DNA of 9,815 nucleotides, from NCBI GenBank assembly GCA_021817355.1, contig JAKAVI010000325.1, positions 1 to 9,815 on the forward strand, in the 5' to 3' direction. Shown piece by piece: positions 1-8,534 of this stretch. The translations under genes were made by a program, and so were the position numbers. The stretch is from Pseudomonadota bacterium. Lineage in GTDB: Bacteria; Pseudomonadota; Alphaproteobacteria; Micropepsales; Micropepsaceae. Under the pieces are notes generated by a model. The model was not told where the DNA came from. It did no database searches and saw only the letters and a list, made by a program, of their open reading frames with translations. Position 1 is the first letter of the stretch. Each line of letters opens with the position of its first letter.

Positions 1-1
1 A

Positions 2-346
2 AGGGTCTGGCGGGCGCTTACGCAGCCGCAGCTTATTCAAGAATGGCTGATGAAGAACGATTTTCAGCTCCTGATCGGCCATCCCTTCGAGCTTCGCGGA
101 GATTAGGGCTCGGTTGCCTGCAAGGTTCTCGAAATCGATCCGAACCGGTCATTGGTTTATAGCTGGGAGGCCAACGGCCTCGAAAGCGTCGTGACCTGGA
201 CGCTCGTTCCTTCGGCTACGGGCAGGAGCCTGCGCATGGAACAATCTGGTTTTCACGCCGATCACGAACAGTTCTATCAGGGCGCAAAGGCCGGTTGGCC
301 TCGCTTCTTCGCATCGCTGGAACAGGTCTTGGGACGTCTGGATTGA
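2..346 (+). pseudogene. SRPBCC/AHSA1-like protein, C-terminal part, interrupted by an in-frame TAG
   Basis: Frame 2 is readable from the window edge to the TGA at 344-346 and gives a continuous SRPBCC (AHSA1/START-like) signature. VWRALTQPQLIQEWLM comes first, then GHPFEL, then VLEIDPNRSLVYSWE, VVTWTLVP and MEQSGF, ending in a helix GWPRFFASLEQVLGRLD. The frame is broken once, by TAG at 104-106 between RGD and GSVACKVLEID. From memory of the family, that position often holds Trp (GDWGSV), so one G-to-A change from TGG would explain it. No frameshift is visible and the homology continues directly after the stop. The N-terminus lies outside the window. These domains bind small hydrophobic ligands or act as Hsp90-ATPase-activator-like folds; no substrate can be inferred. 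The DUF1905 gene follows after 18 bases on the same strand, so the two were probably cotranscribed. A sequencing error at position 105 is the main alternative. Confidence 0.75.
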
Positions 347-364
347 GATTGTGGAGTCCGTTTC

Positions 365-817
365 ATGAGGTTCCGAGCAATAGTCATTCCTTCCGGCAAC
401 GCGACAGGCGTCGAAGTCCCCGACGACGTCATGCGGGCGCTCGGTCCGCGGGGACGGCCACCTGTTATGATCACGATCAATACTCACACCTGGCGCAGCA
501 GGGTGGCCGCAATGCGGGGGCGGCGGCTGATTGGGATCAGTGCCGCCCATCGCGCCGCCGCCAGGATCAGCGAAGGCGATATCATCGAAGTCGATGTCGA
601 AATCGACGAAGCGCCGAGGGTGGTGCTTGAACCAGCCGACCTCGCTGATGCGCTCAATAATTGCCCGGAAGCCAGAACGTCTTTCGACTCCCTACCGTTT
701 GGGCTTCGGCAAAAGCACGTCAACACGATCCAAGAAGTTAAGAGTACAGGAGTTCGCGAGCGCCGCATCCGCAAACTGATCGCGACTCTGAGAGACGTTC
801 ACAGTCGCAACGTTTGA
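365..817 (+). CDS. DUF1905 and YdeI/OmpD-associated domain protein
   Basis: This is a 150-residue protein. Residues 1-80 match the DUF1905 beta-barrel pattern: RFRAIVIPSGNATGVEVPDDVMRALG, then RPPVMITINTHTWRSRVAAMRGRRLIGISAAHR. A short acidic strand (GDIIEVDVEIDEAPR) leads to a helical C-terminal part of about residues 88-148 (LADALNNCPEARTSFDSLPFGLRQKHVNTIQEVKSTGVRERRIRKLIATL). That part is typical of the YdeI/OmpD-associated (bacteriocin-protection-like) domain. There is no signal peptide or membrane segment, so it is probably cytosolic. The biochemical role of the family is not established. The ATG at 365 has GGAG at 353-356, eight bases upstream, which supports the start. It lies 18 bases after the broken SRPBCC gene, so the two likely formed one transcription unit. 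It is convergent with guaA. Family assignment is strong; function is unknown. Confidence 0.85.
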   Translation: MRFRAIVIPSGNATGVEVPDDVMRALGPRGRPPVMITINTHTWRSRVAAMRGRRLIGISAAHRAAARISEGDIIEVDVEIDEAPRVVLEPADLADALNNCPEARTSFDSLPFGLRQKHVNTIQEVKSTGVRERRIRKLIATLRDVHSRNV

Positions 818-843
818 TGAACCACGGCATAGATTGGCTCGAT

Positions 844-885
844 AAAAGGACCGTCAGGCCCAGCGACACGTTTTGACGGCCTTTT
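844..885. terminator. probable bidirectional intrinsic terminator between convergent genes
   Basis: AAAAGG-A-CCGTCA (844-856) pairs with TGACGG-CCTTTT (874-885), giving 12 base pairs with A850 bulged, around a 17-base loop. Both outer arms supply a short T run on their own strand, so the element could end the plus-strand DUF1905 transcript and the minus-strand guaA operon transcript. It lies 27 bases past the plus-strand stop but 227 bases past guaA. I see no other terminator-like hairpin between 886 and 1111. The large loop and only four T residues make it less than ideal. Confidence 0.45.
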
Positions 886-1078
886 CTGAAGGTCACGCCA
901 GCAAGCTTTCAAAGACCGACAAAATGACCGTCAAATTTTCCACCTGCGGGACAATGCGCCAACCGGTGAAAACTTTTCGTCAATTAATTCTGCCACTTAA
1001 CAAATGAGAGGGCGGGTTGACCTTCGATCTCGGATAATCAACCGGCGAGATGATAAGACGCTGTTTTGATACGAAATT

Positions 1079-1096
1079 CTACGCCACCCTACGCCA
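1079..1096. repeat. tandem-spaced direct repeat CTACGCCA near the guaA 3' end
   Basis: CTACGCCA occurs at 1079-1086 and again at 1089-1096, one helical turn apart (10 bases), followed by a related CACGC at 1100-1104. On the minus strand this reads TGGCGTAG twice, starting 16 bases downstream of the guaA stop. Phased short direct repeats beside a known integrase target resemble integrase arm-type or excisionase sites, but no integrase gene is present in the window. Confidence 0.5.
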
Positions 1097-1111
1097 GACC
1101 ACGCTAATCCC

Positions 1112-2659
1112 CTACTCCCACTCAATGGTTCCTGGAGGTTTTGACGTGATGTCATAAACGACGCGGTTGATACCGCGGACCTCATTGACGATGCGGGTTG
1201 CGGTGCGCGACAAAAATGCATGGCTGAAAGGATAGCTATCGGCCGTCATTCCATCCGTGGAGGTCACGGCTCTAAGGGCGCAGACGTAATCGTAAGTACG
1301 ATCGTCACCCATCACGCCAACCGTCTTGACCGGGAGCAAGACTGCAAAGGCCTGCCAGATCTCGTCATAGAGACCAGCATTACGAATTTCTTCAAGATAA
1401 ATGGTGTCAGCGCGACGGAGGATCTCAAGCTTTTCCGCAGTAATTTCACCCGGGATGCGGATCGCAAGCCCTGGTCCCGGAAAGGGATGGCGGCCAACAA
1501 AATGGGTGGGCAGTCCGAGCTCACGGCCAAGCGCGCGTACCTCATCCTTGAAGAGCTCGCGTAATGGCTCGACCAGCTTCATCTTCATGCGCGCGGGCAG
1601 ACCGCCGACGTTATGGTGGGATTTGATTGTGACCGATGGCCCGCCCGTTGCAGAGACGCTCTCGATAACGTCGGGATAAAGCGTTCCCTGGGCCAGAAAT
1701 TCCGCGCCGCCGACCTTTTCTGCTTCAGTATCGAACACATCGATGAAGGTTGAGCCTATGATTTTGCGTTTCTTCTCCGGGTCGCTCACGCCTTCGAGCC
1801 GTTTGAGAAACAGCTCCCGGGCATCTGCGTGGAGGAGCGGAATATTGTAGTGCCCACGAAAGAGCGAAACCACTTCTTCAGCTTCGCCGGCGCGCATCAG
1901 GCCGGTGTCAACGAAAATGCAGGTCAGTTGATCGCCGATAGCTTCGTGGATCAGTACCGCGGCAACCGACGAATCAACGCCGCCAGATAGACCGCAGATA
2001 ACGCGGCTCTTGCCAACCTGGGTACGGATCTTCTCGATCTCATGGGCGCGGAATGCCTTCATACTCCAGTTTGCGGGAATATTTGCCACGCCTTGTACAA
2101 AATTTCTGAGCAGCGCCGTGCCGCGCGGGGTATGCGCGACCTCCGGATGAAACTGCACGCCATAGAGCCTGCGCTTCTCATCGGCGATTGCCGCGAACGG
2201 CGCACCGTGACTGACGGCGATGGGATGAAAGCCGGTGGGCAGAACGGTTACTTTATCGCCGTGGCTCATCCAGACATGATCGCTGCCACCCAGTGCCCAG
2301 ACGCCTTCAAACAGTGGAGATTGGCCCACAATCTCGATGTCGGCGCGGCCGAACTCGCGGCTGCCATCGCCTTCGACCTTGCCGCCAAGCTGGACAACCA
2401 TGGTTTGCTGGCCGTAGCAGATGCCAAGAACCGGTACGCCCAGTTCAAACACTGCTTGCGGTGCGCGTGGAGTTCCGGGAAGGGTCACGCTCGCTGGTCC
2501 TCCGGAGAGGATGATGGCCTGTGGTGGGCTCGCCTTCAGAGCCTCGTCGGCCTTGTTGAAGGGGACGATTTCGCAATAGACACCAGCTTCGCGCACCCGC
2601 CGCGCGATCAACTGTGTCACCTGCGAGCCAAAATCGATAACAAGAACTGGAGCCGCCAT
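1112..2659 (-). CDS. guaA: GMP synthase (glutamine-hydrolysing)
   Basis: This enzyme converts XMP to GMP using ATP and glutamine, the last step of de novo GMP synthesis in the cytosol. The 515-residue length is normal for the family. The N-terminal class I glutamine amidotransferase domain shows ILSGGPASV (50-58), the nucleophile in GICYGQQ (Cys81) and HPEV (His171, Glu173). The ATP pyrophosphatase domain shows the P-loop SGGVDSS (225-231) and KSHHNVGG (346-353). The C-terminal dimerisation and XMP-binding domain shows [11 protein letters not shown] (391-401) and ends in the conserved KPPGTIEWE. Start ATG at 2659 has only a weak AGG upstream, but the N-terminus aligns with the family. It begins 23 bases after the stop of the TPR gene, so it is the last gene of the guaB-rsmB-tpr-guaA unit. 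GuaB, which makes its substrate, is encoded two genes upstream. Confidence 0.98.
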   Translation of the reverse strand: MAAPVLVIDFGSQVTQLIARRVREAGVYCEIVPFNKADEALKASPPQAIILSGGPASVTLPGTPRAPQAVFELGVPVLGICYGQQTMVVQLGGKVEGDGSREFGRADIEIVGQSPLFEGVWALGGSDHVWMSHGDKVTVLPTGFHPIAVSHGAPFAAIADEKRRLYGVQFHPEVAHTPRGTALLRNFVQGVANIPANWSMKAFRAHEIEKIRTQVGKSRVICGLSGGVDSSVAAVLIHEAIGDQLTCIFVDTGLMRAGEAEEVVSLFRGHYNIPLLHADARELFLKRLEGVSDPEKKRKIIGSTFIDVFDTEAEKVGGAEFLAQGTLYPDVIESVSATGGPSVTIKSHHNVGGLPARMKMKLVEPLRELFKDEVRALGRELGLPTHFVGRHPFPGPGLAIRIPGEITAEKLEILRRADTIYLEEIRNAGLYDEIWQAFAVLLPVKTVGVMGDDRTYDYVCALRAVTSTDGMTADSYPFSHAFLSRTATRIVNEVRGINRVVYDITSKPPGTIEWE

Positions 2660-2682
2660 GAGGCGAGCCTATAGGGGGGCCC

Positions 2683-3156
2683 TTAGCGCTTGTCCAGCGA
2701 GGCCTTGGGTGTGTTCTGCTTTGGCGCGCTCTGGGGGGCTGACATGGCGGCTTCAAGTCCCTGAGCCTGCGGACAGTTTGCGCTGCAGACATGGCGCAGG
2801 CGGGAGAGATAGCCCTGAGCACCCTTCCGGTCGCCAAGGGCAAGGTCGGTTTTACCGGCGCCCGCGAGGGCAGGGATCATTTTTGGGTTGAGGTAAAGCG
2901 CCTCGGCGAAATACTTGCGCGCAAAATGATTTTCTCCGTGGCGCGCGTAGAACTGCGCCAGGGCCAGGTAACTTTGTGCGCGCGACGGTTTTGCCACCAC
3001 GGCGGCCTGATAGAGCATGCTTGCTTGGTCCAGATGACCTGCAAGTTCAGCCGCATGGGCACGCTGCTCGAGCCGCTGGGGTGATGTGGCCTGGGAGGGC
3101 ACGCTGGCCAGTACCGCCAGAACCGTGGCGGTGGCGAGGAGGCGAATGTGCTGCAC
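2683..3156 (-). CDS. small exported tetratricopeptide-repeat protein
   Basis: This is a 157-residue protein. Residues 1-23 look like a Sec signal peptide (MQHIR, a hydrophobic core LLATATVLAVLASV, then PSQA before TS), so the mature protein is probably periplasmic. Residues 26 to about 125 form roughly three TPR helix pairs, with typical positions in AAELAGHLDQASMLYQAAVVAKP, AQFYARHGENHFARKYFAEALYLNP and ALGDRKGAQGYLSRL. Two cysteines, Cys124 and Cys128, sit in HVCSANCPQ at the end of the last repeat and could form a disulphide or bind metal. The tail is rich in Pro, Ala and Lys. The start is GTG, chosen because AAGGAG lies six bases upstream. It lies between rsmB (30-base gap) and guaA (23-base gap). 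The partner and role are unknown; TPRs usually mediate protein contacts. Confidence 0.85.
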   Translation of the reverse strand: MQHIRLLATATVLAVLASVPSQATSPQRLEQRAHAAELAGHLDQASMLYQAAVVAKPSRAQSYLALAQFYARHGENHFARKYFAEALYLNPKMIPALAGAGKTDLALGDRKGAQGYLSRLRHVCSANCPQAQGLEAAMSAPQSAPKQNTPKASLDKR

Positions 3157-3162
3157 CGTGTA

Positions 3163-3168
3163 CTCCTT
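3163..3168 (-). promoter_or_regulatory. Shine-Dalgarno AAGGAG fixing the GTG start of the TPR gene
   Basis: The plus-strand CTCCTT reads AAGGAG on the coding strand, six bases before the GTG at 3156. This strong site decides for the GTG start, which also yields a proper signal peptide. Confidence 0.8.
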
Positions 3169-3171
3169 CGT

Positions 3172-3196
3172 AAAACGCTCCGGGGATCAGCCCCGG
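3172..3196 (-). terminator. hairpin spanning the rsmB stop codon, possible internal attenuator
   Basis: On the coding strand CCGGGG, loop CTGAT, CCCCGG (3180-3196) forms a perfect 6-bp hairpin whose loop contains the rsmB TGA. AGCG and then TTTT (3172-3175) follow. Only four T residues stand four bases beyond the stem, so termination would be partial at best. It could reduce expression of the TPR gene and guaA relative to guaB and rsmB. Confidence 0.35.
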
Positions 3197-4425
3197 GTCA
3201 GTATTGCTGTAAAAAAGCCGTCCGTCTGCGTCATATAAGGGCTGGCTTGAAAGAATTCACCTATGCCCGTCAAGGGGGAATGGTCCGGCAGCTGGTTCCA
3301 GACGGAGGCCGCGGCTACGATGGTAAAGTGTGGGTTACGGGCCCGGAAAGCTTCGATCCGCCGCTCATTTTCGCAGTTGAGCACCGAGCAGGTGGCATAG
3401 ATCAGCCGCCCGCCAGGGGCAAGGAGCTTCGCACCCCGGTCCAAAATTTCATCCTGGAGCCTTTCGAGCTCGGCAAGGCGCTCGTGGGTCAGTCGCCACT
3501 TCTGATCCGGCTGCCGTCGCCATGTGCCGCTTCCCGAGCACGGGGCATCGACAAGTACGCGGTCAAAGAGGCCCTTTGGCGCCAGTGAGGTATGGATGAT
3601 GCTAACGCCTGCCCGCGTGGCACGCGGTCCCAATTGGGCGAGGCGATTGCTGGCAATATCACAGGCCATGATCTGCCCCTGGTTTTTCATGAGGGCGGCA
3701 AGGGCCAGAGATTTGCCACCTGCCCCAGCTGCCAGATCGCAGACCCTCATGCCGGGCCGCACATCCGTGAGGACGCAGGCAATCTGAGCGGCCTCATCCT
3801 GGAACTCGAAGGCACCATCGGCAAAGAGCGCGGTACGTTCCAGTCCAGATGCGCCCGGCGGAATTCTAAGACCCGTAGCTGTGTAAGGAACTGGTTCCGC
3901 AGCAAAGCCCTGAGCGCTCAATGCTTCGGCGACCTGGCTGCGGTCGGCCCTGAGCGTGTTGACCCTCAGATCGATGGGCGCGCGATGCTGCATGGCCGCC
4001 ATTTCAAGCATGAGGGTGCTGCCAAATCTCTGCTGCAGCTCCTCTTGGAGAAAGGGAGGGAATTCGGCTTCCACCCAAAGTGGTGGCTGCTGCGATGGCG
4101 GTGATTCGAGCGCCTGCTCCTCGGCCTTCGACAGGGGAGCCGGACCATGTGGCCCTCCTGAAAAGAGCGCTTGAACATCCTCGCCCTCGGCAAGCAGGGA
4201 GGCAATCATGAGTGACCGAGGCTCCGCATTACCCATGCGAAAGAAGTAATGGGCATGCTGGCGGTACACTGCAAAGACATGGGCGGTGACTGCGGCGCGA
4301 TCCTTGGAACCTGCGTAACGGCGATTACGGAAATATTGGCGCAGGGCCCGGTCCGCAGGCAGCGCCGAGGTCAGAAGGCTTTCCAGAACCTCAATGGCAG
4401 CCTGGACGCGCGCGGCTGGGGTCAA
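3187..4425 (-). CDS. rsmB: RsmB/NOP-family class I SAM-dependent RNA methyltransferase
   Basis: This is a probable 16S rRNA m5C methyltransferase (RsmB type, C967 in E. coli) of 412 residues. The N-terminal helical part shows QYFRNRRYAGSKDRAAVTAHVFAVYR (30-55), the short NusB-like form usual in alphaproteobacteria. The catalytic domain shows LRVNTLRA (153-160), the SAM motif CDLAAGAGGKSLALA (229-243), ACDI (254-257), motif IV DAPCSGSGTWRR (293-304, Cys296) and motif VI TCSVLNCEN (345-353, Cys346, the expected nucleophile). The start used is TTG at 4425, two bases after the guaB stop. No Shine-Dalgarno is visible, so translation may depend on coupling to guaB. MTPAARVQAAIEVL matches the usual family N-terminus, which supports this start. 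The exact rRNA target is inferred from the family; another NOP-type RNA target cannot be excluded. Confidence 0.9.
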   Translation of the reverse strand: MTPAARVQAAIEVLESLLTSALPADRALRQYFRNRRYAGSKDRAAVTAHVFAVYRQHAHYFFRMGNAEPRSLMIASLLAEGEDVQALFSGGPHGPAPLSKAEEQALESPPSQQPPLWVEAEFPPFLQEELQQRFGSTLMLEMAAMQHRAPIDLRVNTLRADRSQVAEALSAQGFAAEPVPYTATGLRIPPGASGLERTALFADGAFEFQDEAAQIACVLTDVRPGMRVCDLAAGAGGKSLALAALMKNQGQIMACDIASNRLAQLGPRATRAGVSIIHTSLAPKGLFDRVLVDAPCSGSGTWRRQPDQKWRLTHERLAELERLQDEILDRGAKLLAPGGRLIYATCSVLNCENERRIEAFRARNPHFTIVAAASVWNQLPDHSPLTGIGEFFQASPYMTQTDGFFTAILTRG

Positions 4426-4427
4426 GG

Positions 4428-6773
<2,346 letters not shown>

Positions 6774-6777
<4 letters not shown>

Positions 6778-7781
6778 GGGGGGGACTGGCGCATCAATTC
6801 GCGAATGAGCCCTTCACGCAATCCGCGGTCGGCGACGCGCAGACGCTGACAGGGCCAATGGGCATGAATGGCGTTGAAAATGGCACATCCGGCGAGCACG
6901 AGATCGGCCCGTTCCGGCCCGATGCAGTCGAGTTCAGCGCGACCGGCCAGATCGAGGGCCGCGATCTTTTCCACCACGTCGCGGATCTGCCCGCTTTCGT
7001 GCCAGCTGCCGTCGACGCTGTCACGGTCATAGCGGCGCAGCCCGAGGGCAAGTGCCGCCAAGGTCGTTACGGTCCCCGAGGTACCGAGAAGATGACGGCC
7101 ATCAGGCCGAAACGGCCTGATCGCAGTCATCCGCACCGCGACTTCGGCAAACCTGGGTTGCAGGGCCTGCTCCATTTGGTCGATGGAGACATCTCCGAAG
7201 GTTTCAGTCACATTGACGACGCCAACCGGGAGCGAAACTGCGTAGACGGGCTCGCGTTCACCTGCCTCAAGCCAGATCAGTTCGGTTGAGCCGCCGCCAA
7301 TGTCGAACACGAGGGCGCCTTCATATCCGTCGCCCATCAGGGGGGCGCAGCCGACCGCTGCCAGACGAGCCTCTTCATCGGCGGAGATAATGTCCAGCGT
7401 AATGCCGGCTTCCTCTATGACCCGGGTGAGAAGCTCTTCGACATTGCCGGCTTGCCGGCAGGCCTCAGTGGCGATGGCCCTCAGCCGGAATTCGCCATAG
7501 CGGCGGATCCGGTTGGCGCAGATCACAAGTGCGGCGACAGCCCTTGCTATGGCCGCGTCGCTGAGGCGGCCCGTTCGGGCCACGCCCTCTGCCAGACGTA
7601 CCGTTCGACTGAAGGACTCCAGGACCCGGAACCGTTGTCCGGTCTGGGGCTCCGCAATCAAAAGACGGCAATTGTTGCTACCCAGATCAATGGCCGCCAA
7701 GACCGGCTGGCGCCGACGACGGGGCCGGCGCGTTGGCCGCAGGAGGAGGGCTCCCTCGTCCACTGGTCGCGCAATGTTCAT
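6774..7781 (-). CDS. ppx: Ppx/GppA-family phosphatase
   Basis: This is a member of the exopolyphosphatase / guanosine pentaphosphatase family (ASKHA fold), 335 residues, the short form without the extra C-terminal domains of E. coli Ppx. Motifs are the phosphate-1 loop AAIDLGSNNCRLLIA (29-43), AIATEACRQAGN (102-113), IISADEEARLA (131-141) with the catalytic Glu region, the phosphate-2 loop VFDIGGGSTELIW (158-170), LPVGVVNVTETFG (184-196), GTSGTVTTLAAL (233-244) and RADLVLAGCAIF (291-302). A basic N-terminal stretch (RPTRRPRRRRQ) precedes the first motif. Start ATG at 7781 has no clear Shine-Dalgarno. It is the first gene of the pair with rlmE. The sequence alone does not settle whether polyphosphate or pppGpp is the preferred substrate. 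Confidence 0.92.
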
Positions 7782-7976
7782 TGTCTTAGGCTAGCACAGA
7801 CGGGGCTCTTTAGAACCATTGAATGAGCCGAAGCCGCCAGCAAGCCGGCAACCCGTCAGTCAAACCCCTTCAATCCGCTCAACAGCCAGCTAGACGATGG
7901 CGGGAGCAAGCTGGGTCGCCGGGGGCGTCGAGCCAGATGGGATCGCCGCTGGTCGAGTTGATGCCAAGGGTGTTGA

Positions 7977-8015
7977 TTGTCCGGCCACTGGCAGCAGGTC
8001 GCTCACGCCGGACAA
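7977..8015. repeat. perfect 9-bp inverted repeat (hairpin 1)
   Basis: TTGTCCGGC at 7977-7985 is perfectly complementary to GCCGGACAA at 8007-8015, with a 21-base loop. There is no T run on either side, so it is not a terminator. Confidence 0.85.
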
Positions 8016-8034
8016 CCCAAATCAAAGCAGGCTG

Positions 8035-8140
8035 GTGTTGCCGGAATTCGAAATCTCCTTTCCCCTGACGCAGCACGCTGGGTGGCTGCGAGCCTTCGCC
8101 GCAGCCACCGTCATGCCGGAAAGAAATCTGGCGGCAACAC
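8035..8140. repeat. long nested hairpin with four successive helices
   Basis: The outer arms are GTGTTGCCG (8035-8043) and CGGCAACAC (8132-8140). Inside them CTTTCC (8058-8063) pairs with GGAAAG (8118-8123). Next TGACG (8066-8070) pairs with CGTCA (8109-8113). Innermost, GGTGGCTGCG (8081-8090) pairs with CGCAGCCACC (8100-8109) around a 9-base loop; this helix shares base 8109 with the previous one. About 29 base pairs can form in 106 bases with internal loops in between, in the style of a long RNA hairpin. Confidence 0.8.
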
Positions 8141-8146
8141 TTCGAC

Positions 8147-8193
8147 AGGTCCACGGAAATGGGCTCGTCAGCGGACAGAGATTTCCTGGGCTT
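8147..8193 (+). repeat. composite hairpin with G-U pairs on the plus strand
   Basis: AGGTCCA (8147-8153), bulged C, GGAAAT (8155-8160), bulged GGG, CTCGTC (8164-8169) pair with GAC (8174-8176), bulged A, GAGATTTCC (8178-8186), TGGGCTT (8187-8193). The tetraloop is AGCG. Two of the pairs, 8148/8192 and 8150/8190, are G-U and form only in plus-strand RNA. Confidence 0.6.
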
Positions 8194-8345
8194 ATGATCT
8201 TCGGCCAGCCCATGAATTTCTGCCTTACGCCGGAGCCGCGGTCCAGGCCAGGGGACGAAGACTGTCTCGGAATAAAGCGGGCGGCGGCTGCGGCGAGACG
8301 GGGCCATCGCCCGCAGGCCAGCATTATTTGGCCATGACAGCGTGG

Positions 8346-8391
8346 TTGCATCCGGCACCACGGCCGCGCTAGAAGTCTTGGCCGGATGCAA
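8346..8391. repeat. perfect 11-bp inverted repeat
   Basis: TTGCATCCGGC at 8346-8356 is perfectly complementary to GCCGGATGCAA at 8381-8391, with a 24-base loop. It is the longest perfect stem noticed in the region and lies 69 bases before tRNA-Gln. AAAAC follows on the plus strand, so on the minus strand a TTTT precedes the stem rather than follows it. Confidence 0.85.
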
Positions 8392-8409
8392 AACGCGGAA
8401 CGGACGGCT

Positions 8410-8430
8410 AGCCCGAAGGCTTCTCGGGCT
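8410..8430. repeat. 7-bp hairpin just upstream of tRNA-Gln
   Basis: AGCCCGA (8410-8416) pairs with TCGGGCT (8424-8430) around a 7-base loop. An alternative outer helix GCTAG (8407-8411) with CTAGC (8436-8440) shares bases with it. This sits where a tRNA promoter would be expected, and I could not identify a convincing -35/-10 pair. Confidence 0.6.
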
Positions 8431-8460
8431 TGGCACTAGCAGCCAAATCCGGCCCTTAAT

Positions 8461-8534
8461 TGGGGGATCGTCTAACGGTAGGACCGCGGACTCTGACTCC
8501 GCTAGTCTAGGTTCGAATCCTAGTCCCCCAGCCA
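8461..8534 (+). tRNA. tRNA-Gln (anticodon CUG), CCA encoded
   Basis: The 74 bases fold as a complete cloverleaf. Acceptor arms are TGGGGGA (8461-8467) and TCCCCCA (8524-8530), with discriminator G8531 and encoded CCA (8532-8534). The D arm contains the TAACGGTAG loop. The anticodon stem GCGGA (8486-8490) / TCCGC (8498-8502) encloses loop CTCTGAC with anticodon CTG at 8493-8495. The T stem CTAGG (8507-8511) / CCTAG (8519-8523) encloses TTCGAAT. CTG reads CAG glutamine codons. Confidence 0.97.

Larger units (their letters stand above)
818..1111. other. intergenic junction between DUF1905 gene and guaA
   Basis: No gene is supported in these 294 bases. The stretch holds the bidirectional terminator (844-885) and the phased repeats (1079-1096). 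Between them, at about 918-1005, is an AT-richer part containing GAAAACTTTTC (967-977) and AATTAATT (984-991). The octamer GACCGTCA at 849-856 recurs at 926-933. The change of character compared with the dense operon to the right fits a boundary between accessory and core DNA, but it does not prove one. Confidence 0.5.
7977..8391 (+). ncRNA. candidate structured RNA, unknown family
   Basis: The boundaries are only the outermost strong helices, not transcript ends. Helices in order are 7977-7985/8007-8015 (9 bp), 8035-8043/8132-8140 (9 bp) enclosing three further nested helices, a composite hairpin 8147-8193, 8199-8205/8229-8235, 8262-8269/8294-8301 interlocked with 8277-8283/8308-8314, 8316-8320/8329-8333, and 8346-8356/8381-8391 (11 bp). 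Several helices extend by G-U pairs on the plus strand, which favours that strand, but two others extend better on the minus strand, so strand is uncertain. I looked for conserved blocks of RNase P RNA, tmRNA (including the two-piece alphaproteobacterial form) and SRP RNA and did not find them. No promoter or terminator is clear. Confidence 0.3.
7782..8460. other. 679-base stretch without a recognisable protein gene, rich in inverted repeats
   Basis: Open frames exist on both strands here, but none resembles a family I know, and the longest one on the minus strand begins inside the antisense of the tRNA. From 7977 to 8430 there are perfect inverted repeats with 9-, 9-, 10-, 11- and 7-bp arms, a composite hairpin and a possible pseudoknot, listed separately. 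The word GCCGGA or its complement occurs eight times between 7980 and 8453. The most economical reading is a non-coding, strongly structured region, perhaps a ppx upstream region plus an RNA gene. Remnants of a decayed gene cannot be excluded. Confidence 0.6.

Noticed and set aside
2042..2674. 210-codon plus-strand open frame opposite guaA
   Set aside because: It lies wholly over guaA and its start region, with no recognisable domain or ribosome site.
7897..8372. Plus-strand open frames of 146 and 131 codons in the ppx-tRNA gap
   Set aside because: They overlap each other in different frames, resemble no known family, have no convincing ribosome sites and coincide with the dense inverted repeats.
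7977..8440. Assignment of the structured block to RNase P RNA, tmRNA or SRP RNA
   Set aside because: The conserved GAGGAAAGTCC block of RNase P RNA, the tmRNA tag ORF and tRNA-like ends, and the SRP GGAAGG/GCAGCC loop were not found on either strand.
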